This document shows, in pieces, positions 11,366 to 26,850 of a stretch of 64,000 nucleotides of DNA. The stretch's first letter is position 1, and the number at the start of each line of letters is the position of its first letter. The position numbers and the translations under genes were made by a program. Source of the stretch: Acanthochlamys bracteata (lineage: Eukaryota; Streptophyta; Magnoliopsida; Pandanales; Velloziaceae); contig CM034130.1 in NCBI GenBank assembly GCA_019914995.1, forward strand, positions 1,116,001 through 1,180,000. Direction: 5' to 3'. The notes under the pieces are model-generated. The model was given only the letters and a program-made list of their open reading frames with translations, did not search any database and was not told where the DNA came from.

Positions 11366-12754
11366 CTGCCACATACAAGGAAAAAACAAAAATCAGTCAC
11401 TACACTAGCTAAAAATAGCACGCGACTGATGCTATAGTAGAATCACGAAGGCTACTACACACATAGCAGAAGGCGTAGATTATAATCTGCATGAACTTTC
11501 TTATTTTCCTGAAATTATCAAGATTCTGGCAATTCATTACAGACATCACTTAGGTTCAGTGTATTAGCAATGTCGAGATACATGCTGATCCATGTCTTAT
11601 TTGTACATGCATATTCTACAATGTATGAGACACTCTATTATCACTTAGGCTAAGGATCAATCATTGGTACTACATGATGAAGTTCCACAGTCTCTTTGGC
11701 ACTTTCCATGACCAAAACGATCAGAATTGCAAGCTTTGCACATAAACATTTATCCCAGCCCACATGCCTTGTCAACTTGATTAGATTAGAAAGTATCTCT
11801 TCATAATTTCAAAAATTTTTACAGAGTCAACTAATAGGGAGGACAGAAAGACCAGAAGCAATTTTCACTCCTAAATTCCCAGAATTCAATATTCACCTAC
11901 AAAATTGAAGAGAAGCTCAACAAGAAAAGGTAAAACTGGTGAACACATGGTACAGAAGGAAGTAAACAAAAGTGCAGATTTCCTTATAGGCCAACTACTC
12001 AAACAAGTAATTTTAAATTTGATTTTCTGATTAAAAGCAAATAACCATCTTACCAACAGAGCTTATCTGGATTACTGAATGAGATACAACGAAATACTTT
12101 TACGGAAACAGCAAAATATGATAGCGTCTTCATCAAAGGAACAGAAATGACATAAAAAGTAATGGTTCTAAAAAGTGTAAAGAGAGATGAGCAAGAGAAG
12201 CATATACCAACCATAAGCAGTTACGTCTCGCATACATAACTTCTAAATTAATATTTCACTTTATTGTTTAAATCCCCAAGCAACATAACTGAAAAAGAAA
12301 GCAACGGAAACCCATCAACTACTTTGTTTGAACCGATTACCAGAAAGTTCCAAAAAAAAAAAAAATTCTTTTTCAGAAAACAAAAAAATAATAATAATCT
12401 GATATTCAATACCAAATTGTGAAACAGAAGAAAAAAGAAAGAGATGAAGTTGAAGAATTAGCTAGCTAGATGACAGCCATGGAAAGTATTGAACCAGATA
12501 ACAAAAAAGAAAACACTAAATAATTGAAAATAAACCCAAAAAAAAACCTAGAATGAAATTCTGCCTCTCGCCTAGTACTTACCGATCTTATCTATTCCAA
12601 CAGCTAAACCAAAACAATTGCAACAACAAATCACCGAATTAACCAAGCCACTGACTCCAAAACCATCAAACCAAAATATAACAACAATCAATCAATCATC
12701 CATGCACCAATACATACACCAATCATCTCGAAACTTCGTTTCTCTTTCTCTTAC
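11366..12754 (-). other. 5' UTR intron of the RMA-type gene
   Basis: On the minus strand the donor is at 12754 (CTTCAG followed by GTAAGA) and the acceptor TGGCAG ends at 11366. The intron is T-rich on the coding strand, as usual for plant leader introns. It contains no exon or repeat that I recognise. The alternative of an unspliced leader is unlikely because a strong TATA box lies just upstream of the proposed leader exon. Confidence 0.6.
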
Positions 12755-12941
12755 CTGAAGCCTGAACCCTCTCTGTTTCTCTTCGCTTCACTTCTCCTTC
12801 TTCTGTTAACTTTCTCGTGTTCGATAACAGTAAAAACGCCAGCGAAGATAGCCGGCGGCGGCGGTGAAGAAAAACTTCCCGGAGAAATTTTGAAGAAGAA
12901 AAAAAAAGGTTGACGGTAGAAGTCAGTAGAGTCACCGGTCG

Positions 12942-12950
12942 ATATATATA
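12942..12950 (-). promoter_or_regulatory. TATA box of the RMA-type gene
   Basis: TATATATATC on the minus strand lies just upstream of the proposed non-coding leader exon, at a distance compatible with transcription starting near 12915-12920. Confidence 0.55.
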
Positions 12951-12959
12951 GCGAGCGAG

Positions 12960-14910
12960 AAAGAAAAAGCTTAAAACATCAGCTCTATCGCACGTGCCAA
13001 AACTAGTTTGTTTAGAGAGTTGGTCTTATCTTAATAAAGTTTGGTCACGTTTTAGCCGTTTTAGAATTTTTCAGAAAAATATTTCGTTTCATAATTTTTA
13101 ATATAATTTGTGATAAAATATTTATAAAATACTATTTTAAATAAAAATTATTTATATATTATTATATATTTTAAAATATTGTTTGTTTTAAAAATATTTT
13201 ATTTCATAAATTTGGACAAAGCATCACTGTCTTTTTGATGTTCACAGCTGATCTTTTAACTCCAAAACTAATATGCGGTACAAAAGAGACTTCATAATAT
13301 TCTTATCATCAACACAAATTCAAATGTTTGGTAGGCCAAAAACAACACTAGTCACCGCAAAAAAGTGTTACAACTAAAAATTCCTAGTTACTAGCAGCCA
13401 ATAAACACATGCAAGTCTTGAACCAAGTAAACTCTTATTTAAGATGATTGATAGAATCAAGTTAGCTGTTTAAGTAAAAAAATTTCTGCAAGAAAAGAAG
13501 AGCAGAGAAGATACGGCGGGCAGAAGCCCACTGCATTGGTCCTGCTCTTGCAGAAAACCATGAGCTAGTTGAGCTCTTTTGTAAATGATGACCTTCTCCA
13601 CATGGTGATTCAATGGTATCTACCTTGACCTTGAGCAATGAGCCTGCAGCTTTCTTTCTACTTTCTACTATATGATTTTATATGAATTCAGTGATCCATA
13701 TCATATAAAAAATTTGATATACTTGACTTGAATAGAGATACATATAGTTGCAAGGTAACTTTCATGTTGGTGACTTGTCAATGTTTGATATCCCCAAGCT
13801 GTTTCAATCTTGGTTATGAAGGCAACTACCAACCACACCTTGTTCCACAAATTGCGTCTTCTTATGATCAGAATTGAATCTTGTTTACGGCGAACGGAGT
13901 CATGAAAGAAGAACGAACACTAGGGGCACCTTCTGCCATCTATGTAGAATACAAATGCCTACTTTGCTTTATGCATAAGAATCCTTTAATTAATATATAG
14001 AACAGTGTAGCAGGAAATTCAACTTTTGGGACATCAGTCATTGAAGGATAATGTTTCAGTATCTCCATTCGTTTGCCATGTTCCGTACGTATTCCTTGCT
14101 TACTTGAGCAGCTAGGTAATGGGTTCATGAAGTGCATTTGCTGCAAAGGCATTGATTTTGTGGCTAGATTTTCTCCAAAATCTTTGCCGCCAAGTTGGTT
14201 TACCAATTTGTGAGTATTTAAGACAAGACTTCTGCGAGTATGCTAGACATTGTGTTTGGTGAAATACAACTATATGCATAATTATCATGGACTTACCAAA
14301 ATAACAACAGTTTCCAAATAAATGCAAGCATGATGGTGTTACAATTTGGGTGTGGTTTTTTATTTTTTTGAGAAATAATTTTTTAGGTAAAAGAATTATA
14401 TAAAGTAAATTATTTCAAGAGACTAAAAAATCATCCAAGAATAAATTTTTGGAATGCAAAAAAAAAAAAAAAAAAAAGGAAAAAAGCACACACCTTAGCA
14501 AAAGAGCGATACATGCGGCCCTTGCGGGTGCTCTTTTTGTACAACTAGCTGAAAGCAGCTTTCACCGAAGGGTAGTAACTCATGACATAAGTGCAACTAA
14601 TGAAGAGAGATAGCAAAGCTAGAAGCCTAAATCAGAAGGATAATATATCATGGAAATAAGGCATGCTTGTCATAGGATGCCCGTTAAAAAAGAATATAGA
14701 AGTCATGCTTTGCGTAGACATTCTCTAAATGTAAATAAGCATGCATAAAGGAGCTACATATTAGATAATTTTGGAATCACATTTCCCAAATATAAATGCA
14801 AACCTATATTCATATGATTAACTGGAAACTTTTAACTCCAACCAGCTTTTAAATTGACAACCAAAACATACATAGACAAGCTCAATGCCAGAGAAAGTGA
14901 GATATTATCT
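12960..14910. other. intergenic between RMA-type gene and thioredoxin m
   Basis: Bases 13060-13215 are AT-rich repeat-like DNA. An A-tract of about 19 bases sits at 14459-14477. Bases 13500-13660 and 13940-14330 contain short open stretches on the minus strand that I could not match to a family. The 3' UTR of thioredoxin m must lie at the right end. Confidence 0.4.
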
Positions 14911-17766
14911 CTACAGGAACTTCTCGATGCATGTGACGAGAGTAGTTTCTGGTACTGCACCGATGATTGCATCTTTCTTCTCCCCATTCTTAAAAATTAT
15001 GATAGTTGGGATACTACGGATTCCATATTGGCTTGCGATTTCTGGGTGGTCATCGGTATTCAGTTTCAAACACTGCAATCTTCCTTCATAAGTCTTAGAC
15101 AGTTTGCCAATAATGGGAAGAATCATACGGCATGGTCCACACCAAGGTGCCCAGAACTCAACTAACACAGGACTCGTAGCTTCAATTACCTGCGACTGCC
15201 ATGTTTCCTTTGTCACATCCGCAACTGTAAAGGAGCAGATAAGAACAAAAGGCAGTTAATCGAAAAAGAAGACAAGTGTTGCAAACGTTTAAAATTGACT
15301 AATTACCTCGAGCAAAAAATTCTATAATGATCCAAATTTCACTAATAAGGAGCTCAAATTTAGAGGGCATGTCAGCAGAAATACACGAGGAAAAGCTATC
15401 TTTAAGCATAGACTACAATATTGCTACCATGTTTCAAGATTGACCAAACAGATTCCTCAGAATTTAATGGACAGTTTTGTGAACATTCTTATCCAAAAGC
15501 AGCCATCCACAATTCTGACCTTGTCATTTTATGTTTAGCAAGTTTCCAGCACGACAGCAACAACAGACTGGCATCAAGGCGCTTGCAGCTGAATTACCAA
15601 GGGGGGTTGCGACAATTCTGTCAGAAAAGTAAGTTACCTCTTCTTACAAGTTCTTGGTAGTTTTAAGGAGAGTGCTATCATCTTAAACATTGAAGGCAAT
15701 ACTAGAAAAAGAAAACCGAAGTAGTCTTCATTTAGACCAATTACGTGACCTACCCTGGAATAATCTTAATTCTCGTAAACCTTATAAACCTCAGAGGCTT
15801 GAAACCTTGCAACTTCTTCCAGTAATTCCACTTATCGATCTTCCATAAACATGAGATTTTAAGATTGCGTACATTCTATATGAGTAACGACCACCTGGTT
15901 TTACTGAGCACTCTAGACACATATAGCTGATAATAAGTTTCTGTTAGTATAAATCAGGCAGATTACATTCTCGTGTATTATGTTTCCAAATAACAAGAAA
16001 GTTGCCGCTATCTACCATAGTTTGAGACAGTAAACGAGAGTTAGGAAATTATAGAGCTTGCGGTCAATGGTTTGTTGCAGCAACTCCTCCATGAAAAGCA
16101 TCCATTTTATAGCTGAATGCACTGTGACAAATCAAAATAACAGATGCTTCTTAAGAAGAAACTGAAGACAACTTTGAATAAATTTATATTGGAAGCGTCG
16201 ACCATTCATGTAACTATGCATATTGCTTTTGACTACCGCCAAAAGATGAAGTTTGGTCTCTCTAAACTTCTCTTGCATCTGCAGGTTAAGTGCCAAAGGA
16301 CAAAGCAAAGGACGCGATGCTGGATGTATTTACCATAACGATACAAGTGATTTGTTGGTAGCAGTGCCATGTGATAGCTGTCTTAATAGAAGGACAAGCT
16401 AACGTGTGGATGGATATTGCCAGTGTACACCACACCTTCAACATGTTCATAGCTCGTGGGACTTGGGAGTCCCTCTGGACGTATAATGTTAGCATCACGT
16501 TGACACAGACTGATATGTGGTTCATTTATTGCGTGGACACTATATGTCACACACATACCCAAGATTATTATCTAGACATGGATGGCATCAATGATAGTTA
16601 GAGCCAAAAATTCTGTATAGTGTATACATACAAAACTTAACAAAGTTGCCAAGGATACTACATCTTGTCATACTGAAGAACACAAAAGGCAACCAAGTAG
16701 CAAGCCTCTGCTAGGTTAAATATGATCAGATGTATTCATTTATCACATGCTGATGGCAAACTCATACAATGCACAGACTGAAACTTGTAATATGCTAATT
16801 TGAAGTGAATGTGATATCAAGGGGGAAATATATTATTGTTAAAATGCCTAAGGCTTTGGAAAAACTTAAATTATGGTTTTAGAAGACAACGATAGTACAA
16901 GTGAGATACCATCATACTATCTTCAAATGACATAACCAATTCTTGAAGTGTTTAGCTGTGACGGTATCAAGACACAATAATGCATTAAGTAAGTTACTAG
17001 AAATGTGCACAATAGCTTACCATTAATAAATTAGCTTAGTAACTAGAGATTGTGCATTCTAGTTTACCAACCCCTTTTCCAGGGCTTAAACTGATTTTAA
17101 CGCCCATCCTATCTCATTCCCACAAAAGACAGTTACTAGAGAAAGCACACTAACCACAAAACTGTTGCAAGTCCAACTACAGTAGTACAAGCTAAACTAA
17201 CTCTTTCATCGTTCTTTATAAAAGGTGCAATGACCTTCAAGCAAGACTCAGTCACTAATCAGGATTACCATAATTAGTTGAAATTAGGGATACTCCAAAC
17301 TATCTGTCCACAACAGATACTGATAAGCACTTCGCTTAACAAACAAAGCAATCATCAAAAACGAAGTACAACTTACAGAATACTCCATAACCACAACTAA
17401 TGTTAATAATCCAAGCAACACTAATGCATGATAGTATAAACCACTCAACTACGTAACAGAATCCATACTAACAACAGAAAACTAGCAAGTTAAGAAGATC
17501 GAGCAGATTAGCTTACCTTCAATAGAAGTCTCCTGTGCCTCGCAAACCACAACCGGTCTCCGGCGTGATTCCTTCACAATCACAGAGCTCCGTGAAGACA
17601 CCACTGTCCGCAGACGCCGCGAGATCCTCAAACCACTGACTTCCGGCAAGGTTGTTCTCAAGCCTGCGGGAAGAGCAGTGCAGACAGAGGCAGCACGTGG
17701 GGCCAGAGATCTCACGCGACCTGAAGTGGTGCGGGGAACGGCGTAAGATTCGAGCAAGGCGGCCAT
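14911..17766 (-). CDS. thioredoxin m-type, chloroplast
   Basis: Light-linked disulphide reductase of the chloroplast stroma, reduced by ferredoxin-thioredoxin reductase (family knowledge). Two exons: 17517-17766 and 14911-15224, joined by a 2.3-kb intron; 564 nt, 187 residues. The first roughly 75 residues are rich in Ser, Arg and Ala, as in a transit peptide (start [16 protein letters not shown]). The thioredoxin fold follows, with active site WCGPC at residues 111-115, the cis-Pro in [13 protein letters not shown], and a C terminus ending CIEKFL. The intron (15225-17516) holds nothing I recognise. The m type is chosen from [14 protein letters not shown] and SIPT...FK(N/D)GEK; x and y types are less likely. 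Confidence 0.94.
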
Positions 17767-19010
17767 GGCAATCTGACGATCGATTCAGAGACGAGACTGA
17801 AATTTGGGGTTCGATTCTCGTAACCAAAGGAAAACAATTAAGAAATTAGAAATGGCGTGGAGAGAGTGAGTGAAGAGATTGTTGGATAGCGAGAGCAACG
17901 CGAGCTACACAGCAAATGTACATGACGATTTAATTGGGCCGATTCGTATTACTGGTCGAAGGTCAATAACATAAAAGGCTGGAGAAATTAACGGCCCAGT
18001 CTAAAAAGAAACTTGGAAAATTAAACAGAGCTAAAAGTTATTCATTAAAAATTTTCACAACAGGGGCGTATTTATCAACACCCTAAATTCATTTTTTAAA
18101 AAATTTATTTTTAATATAAAAAATATATATAAATTAAAATAAAATTTTTGTATTAATAATTTTTTAAAATTTTATTTTAAAACTTACTATAAATATTAAA
18201 TTAATATATAATTTTATTTTTATTAAATATTTTGAATTTTGAATTTAATTTATAAAAAACTTATTTATCTATTTTATCTTCTAGGTAAACACGCCCCAAC
18301 TTACCGGAGCTTCTTCAACGCACGCACAACTTTTAACTACAAATTGATAGAAGAGTGTTCATTAAACCTTGACCAACATCTATCAATTTAATCCAATACA
18401 AAAAGTTTTCATCGCCGACAAATAACTATTCCATTCTTTCATTTATCAAACTTAATCAAAATCAGTAAGAAAACAATCCCAAAAACAATTTTAATTCCAT
18501 TTACATTAGCCCACATAAAAACCTAATTTGTTGAAACAGAAAAGACAACAAATGTACGCCCAGCATAACGGAAAACGTTAGGTGTATTTAAAAGAAAAAA
18601 AATTCTGAAAAAAGTTTATCTTAAAATCTTTTAAAAATAATTTTTTAATAATAACATTTATAAAATATATAACTTAATTATTTTCAAATTTGAAAATTTT
18701 CTAGTGTAAAATTTATTAAAATAATAACATTAAATTAAATAATATAATGAAATTAAATATTTTGCCGAACATATAGTGATAAGCCCTCGACGTACTGTAG
18801 AGATTTGACAAAAGCCTCTCTACCAAATTTACAAGGAAGCCGCAAATATGTTAGTCTTATAAAAGGGCCCAACTTGTTTCTATTAACAAGCCCAATAACT
18901 TGATTCTATTTTTAACTTATAATCTGATAGTTAACTGTCCGGTGGCCGCCCATTTCTCATAACCGCTCATCAACTACCTCGGTGGACTCCGGCGATCTGC
19001 AACGGGATGA
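17767..19010. other. intergenic between divergent thioredoxin m and calumenin-like genes
   Basis: Contains both promoters, the MITE at 18063-18297, and a further AT-rich stretch at 18590-18770 without clear terminal repeats. No coding exon is seen. Confidence 0.5.
18063..18297. mobile_element. AT-rich MITE, family B (GGGGCGT(A/G)TTTA ends)
   Basis: The left end reads GGGGCGTATTTATC and the reverse complement of the right end GGGGCGTGTTTACC, so the ends are inverted repeats of about 14 bp with two differences. The interior is nearly all A and T with no reading frame. Flanks (AACA and AACT) do not give a clean target duplication. Confidence 0.65.
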
Positions 19011-21035
19011 ATGGTGAAGCCGGAGGTCTTCTACGTTCTCCTGTATGTCGCCATCCTCCTGTTGCTCGCCTTATCCAATTCTCCACAAGCAACAGATCGT
19101 CACCGTCGCCGCGGCAACCGCCGTCTCGCTCACGTTCCCCACCACCGCTTTCATTTCGATTCAAAAATTAATCAACTCGAAAGAACTGCAACTGAGAAAG
19201 GCCTTCTTGATCTACAAACCTTCCAAGAAAAACTCGATAAGGCGATAGCCGGCGGGAACAGTCGCGAATTTCCAGAAGATATCGGTGTGCTGGAAGATTA
19301 CTTTGGTGAAGAGGGACGACTTAATTTGACGGAACGGCTGATGTATTTGTTCTCTTTGTTGGATAGGTTTCCGAAAGACGGTGTGGTTAGCTTTGATGAG
19401 CTCGAGAAATGGAACCACAGGCAAGCAATGGATCAGTTGGCTTATAATGCTGACCTGCGCATGAAGGAGTTGGATAAGGATCGCGATGGACATATAACGC
19501 TTCTCGAGTTTCTAAGAACCAAATCTTACGATGAAATTGGTAAGCGGCATTTTTCTTAACGTACGTCTTCCTAGATAAATTTCTGACTTTGCTTAATTAT
19601 TCATGACTTAAAACTTTTCCATAAACTGATTAATAGCTAGCTACACTGCTCTACGGTAGATGTACTGATTTTGGTCCACAGAAATTGTTTATGAGAGTTT
19701 AAAAAAATGTAAAGTTATTAACTTATAACATGTAGCAGACTTGAAGGACATGAGAGAAAGCAAGGGTGGATGGTGGAAGGAACGGTTTGAGAATGCGGAC
19801 GAGGATCAGAATACGGTCTTAGATGCAACTGAATTCAGGAAGTAAGGCAAAACATATATATATATATATATGGTTCATCCATCCAGGCACTTTGCTTTGG
19901 TTTTCTAATTAGCTAATCTAGTATAGGTTTTTTCATTTCGCTTACAGCTTCTTGCATCCTGAAGATAGTAGAAGACCACAGTTGGAGATGTGGCTGCAGA
20001 AAGAAATGATCAGGTGATCTAATTAATTAATTTGATGTCCTCTTACTTCCGTTTAAATCTCTGCAAATTGAATTTAGGAAATGTTCGGCAGTGTTTATTA
20101 AAAAGAACTTTTATAGAATTAAAGATATCTTAAAATATTTTGTAAAACATCTTTTATTTTTTTGTCTACAAAAGTGAAACTAATACCAATAAAATTTTTT
20201 CTGTATTTTTTAATTTTTAAATTTTTTTTTATAAATTATTAGAGAAAGTTTGTTGAAAATTTGAAATGAGAAGAAGTTGAAAATCACTCCCGAACATTAC
20301 AGTTCTGCAATTAATCTGAACTATAGGAACTTCTTAAACCTTCAATTAGTCCTCGATTAATTTGTATAGATATTCCCTTAACACAATTAATATTGTTAAC
20401 CTACTACTGGATCGACTTGCAGAAAAATGGATCAGAACGAAGATGGTAAGCTAAGCTATGAGGAGTTCCTGATTCTGGCGGAAATATATTACAAATCATT
20501 TGAAGCTGACGATGTTCTGGAGGCTGAAGTTGATAATGCAGAAGAACTGTTTAAAGAGCTCGACGTGAATAACGATAAGTACGAAATCGATCTAGCTACC
20601 GATTCCTACATTATTCGATTTAATTAATGATAAATAACTCAAGTTTTCTTGAGATTTATTTGCAGATTTGTGAGAGCTGAAGAACTGAACCCAATCATCC
20701 ATAAGCTCTACCCAGGTGAATTTCTGCGGGCAACACGCTTCACCGGATTCTTGATGAATGCGGTTGGTATACATATCCATAGATGCAGATTCGATTAATT
20801 CAACGTGTGTCTTCTTTTCTTTTTAACTGAATTTCAACTACTGAAAGTGATCATAGATATTCTTGGTTTTGTTATTGGAAAAAAATTGAAGGCTGATGGC
20901 GACAGAGATGGGAAGCTGACGTTAGAAGAGATGTTGAATCACAAGTATGCCTTTTACAGCACTGTTATGGAAGAAGGACGCTACGATGAAGATGAGTATT
21001 ACATCGACGACAATATTTTACATGTTGAACTTTGA
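19011..21035 (+). CDS. calumenin/reticulocalbin-like EF-hand protein, secretory pathway
   Basis: Predicted Ca2+-binding protein of the ER/secretory lumen, 364 residues. Exons: 19011-19539, 19739-19841, 19948-20013, 20423-20578, 20666-20762, 20892-21035 (1095 nt). An N-terminal hydrophobic segment (VLLYVAILLLLALSN) acts as signal peptide or anchor. Six EF-hand units are visible: a degenerate one (RFPKDGVVSFDEL); DKDRDGHITLLE, intact; DEDQNTVLDATE, with T where Gly is usual; DQNEDGKLSYEE, intact; DVNNDKFVRAEE, with K where Gly is usual; DGDRDGKLTLEE, intact. The C terminus is HVEL, resembling but not matching the HDEL/KDEL retention signal. An out-of-frame ATG lies 4 bases before the start; I prefer 19011 because only that frame gives the signal segment. 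A MITE lies in intron 3. Confidence 0.93.
19854..19871. repeat. (TA)n microsatellite in calumenin-like intron 2
   Basis: An uninterrupted run of about nine TA units starts 12 bases after the donor of intron 2. Confidence 0.85.
20080..20298. mobile_element. MITE, family C (AATGTTCGG ends), in calumenin-like intron 3
   Basis: Left end AATGTTCGGCAGTGTT and the reverse complement of the right end AATGTTCGGGAGTGATT match at about 15 of 17 positions. The 219-bp body is AT-rich and non-coding. A target duplication is not clear. It lies wholly inside an intron and leaves both splice sites intact. Confidence 0.65.
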
Positions 21036-22047
21036 TAATAATGCCTAAAATCTTCATGTTATGTTCATACACTTCTTCTACCAAAAATTATTTTCGAATG
21101 ATTTAAATGTTTTCAGTTTTGAGTAGTTTTGGAGTAAATTTAGACCAAAATAATTCTGATATATGGAAATTTTCTTTGCTAATCAAAATGAATAGCTACT
21201 AATTAGACTTGACTTTCACATAGAACTAATTTTGTGAAGCGTTCATTGAAAACTAACCACCAAAGTCGTATGAAATTCTCAAAAAGGAAAAATAAATATT
21301 TCCTGTGGTGTTCTTCCATTTCAAAATTTCGGACCCTATATTTTTGCGGAGACTCAAGAGTGATACAATATTTATTTGATCTTTTGTATTCATGGTATCA
21401 AAATAAATCAAATTAGTTCCTCTCCAGACGCAGACTAGCCAACTATTTAAGAGCGTGTATTAATATCATCTACATTTTCTCAATCAAAATTTTATATTCG
21501 GATCAATTTATCATATTTTAATTACTACTTTCAATTTCATTTTCATACCAATTTTTATTTATATTAAAATTTGAACCTAAAATGTCAATTTACATATTAT
21601 ATGTATACTCTTAACTCTACTTCTATTGAAATTCTTTTTTACTAATTTTTACTTTTACAAAATGTATTTTTAAATAATTAAAATACGCCTAAATCAATAA
21701 ATTTAACTTAATTAAATTGTCTACAATTTAAGAATGTGTCTGTTTTGAAATAAACTCATTTTTAAAAATAAGTTTAAAACTTACATAAAAAATTAAAATA
21801 TAATAAAAGTAAATTTTTTTATTAATTTAATGTTAATAATAAATTTTAAAATTGAATAAAAAAAATTTAATTAAAAATTTATTTTAAATTATTTATTTAT
21901 TTTATAAAAATTAAGTTTGAAAAAAAAAAGTAGAATTTGGATTCCTAAAAAACAAAAAAGAAGAAACAATAAGAATTCCATATGGGCCAGACCATTACCT
22001 TAACCCATATAGGATCGTTACTAAAGCCCATCGTGATCATCTTTGAT

Positions 22048-22055
22048 CCACGTGT
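22048..22055 (+). promoter_or_regulatory. G-box-like ACGT site in BiP promoter
   Basis: CCACGTGT contains the ACGTG core recognised by plant bZIP factors. It lies about 130 bp upstream of the ERSE-II site and about 350 bp from the start codon. Role inferred only from position. Confidence 0.4.
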
Positions 22056-22181
22056 TTTTCATCAACCCTGATACAAAATTTTACAAGACTTACCGACCGT
22101 TAGATGGAGAATGAACGGCTTCTATCTTCACAACAATAGGTTGTTTTCTAATTGGTTCTGACCCATGGATCTCTTAATTCC

Positions 22182-22197
22182 ATTGGTCCACGACATC
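22182..22197 (+). promoter_or_regulatory. ERSE-II / plant UPRE in BiP promoter
   Basis: ATTGGTCCACGACATC contains an exact ERSE-II (ATTGG-N-CCACG, 22182-22192) and differs at one base from the plant UPRE ATTGGTCCACGTCATC reported from Arabidopsis BiP promoters. It is the expected binding site for the membrane-derived bZIP28/bZIP60 factors with NF-Y. It sits about 100 bp upstream of the TATA box. Confidence 0.85.
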
Positions 22198-22202
22198 ATA
22201 CT

Positions 22203-22210
22203 TGACGCGT
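22203..22210 (+). promoter_or_regulatory. pUPRE-II core in BiP promoter
   Basis: TGACGCGT equals the core of pUPRE-II (GATGACGCGTAC) and lies five bases after the ERSE-II/UPRE site, making a compact stress-response module. Confidence 0.6.
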
Positions 22211-22281
22211 TTACCCGCTCGTGTTGATCGTTAACGGGTTCGTTTCTAGGCGTTTCTCTTGACCCGTACCCGAAAGCTCTC

Positions 22282-22288
22282 TATTTAA
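22282..22288 (+). promoter_or_regulatory. TATA-like box of BiP
   Basis: TATTTAA lies 124 bp before the start codon, at a suitable distance below the stress elements and above a leader of roughly 95 bases. Confidence 0.5.
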
Positions 22289-22405
22289 GTTTATGCGAAG
22301 CTGATCCGAGAGCATATCGTATTCGCTCTCGATCTCGAGAGAAAGAAAGATATTGATATCGTTGTTGTTTCTCAACGAAAGGAAAAAGTTTGAGATCGGT
22401 GTGTG

Positions 22406-25995
<3,590 letters not shown>

Positions 25996-26850
25996 ATTTG
26001 TCCGTAAAATTTGTTCCTGATGGGATATAGTGAATAGGTAGACGAGGAATTAGGCCATCAAATTTCCTGTTTATTTGTTTGTACCCTGAAGCTGTCGAGC
26101 TATGGGGCTAATGTTATGTGGATATCAATCTGTAAGCAGGATGAGTGCCTGCAGGATTTTGCATACATCGTCTTCACCGGGTCCATAAAATAGCTTGAAT
26201 TGGATCTCTAATTTACGCTTTTGGAAACCTATGCTGTTCACTTTTGTTACTGTACTGAAGGCTACGCACAGTGAAGTTTTAAACAACGGCCAAGTGCACT
26301 ATTGTTTTTAGTAAAAGCTTGTGCTGTTTGAGCAAAAGCTAGTTGCATGGTTAATTGAAATTCTAGCTTGTAATAGAGAGTTGAAGCACCTGCTTGGTGG
26401 TTGTAATGTAAGAGCTAGAGTAGTTTCACTTTCCGCACGGGCTGAAATCATCAACCTGATGTTTATAACTCTTGCTTACAATTAAAAATTGTCGGATCAG
26501 CTGCTAACATGAAGAGATAGATTATCTTTTCAGTTCATAAGTAATCGATGATTATAAGCCCGTCCAGGTAATCGCAGAAAAGATATAAAGAAAGATAGTG
26601 CAAGTGGGAACAGAGAAATTCTACATGGTGTCAAAATACAAAAGAAATTTCCTTTACACCTCAGGCCAATGAGATAAAGAAAACTGTTCCAATGGCCATG
26701 GACTAAGGATAACTATAGGCAAAAGCTCCATATATATATATATATACATATATATCAGCATTCTAAAAGGCAAATTGTGGATCACCTAGATTTTCCATTA
26801 AGTCAAGAGCTATATACATACAAATTCCTAAATATTCTTCAGGTCAAGGT
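25996..26850. other. tail-to-tail spacer between BiP and ACBP gene
   Basis: Holds the 3' UTRs of two converging genes. A TA-rich microsatellite lies at 26730-26755. No other feature is seen. Confidence 0.5.
26730..26755. repeat. (TA)n-rich microsatellite
   Basis: About ten TA units interrupted once by CA, in the 3' flank shared by BiP and the ACBP gene. Confidence 0.8.

Larger units (their letters stand above)
21036..22405. other. 3' flank of calumenin-like gene and BiP promoter
   Basis: AT-rich DNA fills 21450-21930, with possible remnants of family B near 21730-21930 (ATGTGTCTGTTTTGAAATAA). The last 400 bases are the BiP promoter and leader with the separately listed stress elements. Confidence 0.5.

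Noticed and set aside
12588-12600. Possible tiny extra leader exon (ATAAGATCG before GTAAGT) in the RMA 5' UTR intron
   Set aside because: A nine-base exon rests only on chance-like splice motifs; no further support.
13520-13660. Short protein-like stretch on the minus strand (SSWFSARAGPMQWASARRI)
   Set aside because: About 40 codons with no start, no supporting neighbouring exons and no family that I can name.
13940-14327. Overlapping minus-strand frames of 71-88 codons
   Set aside because: No motif or domain, no splice context, and poor start context; could be part of a non-coding transcript.
17806-17825. GGTTCGATTCTC resembling a tRNA B box
   Set aside because: It lies in the thioredoxin leader; no A box, anticodon arm or acceptor stem can be folded around it.
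22088-22100. MSA-like AACGG site on the minus strand of the BiP promoter
   Set aside because: One mismatch, isolated, and BiP is not a typical MYB3R target; considered chance.
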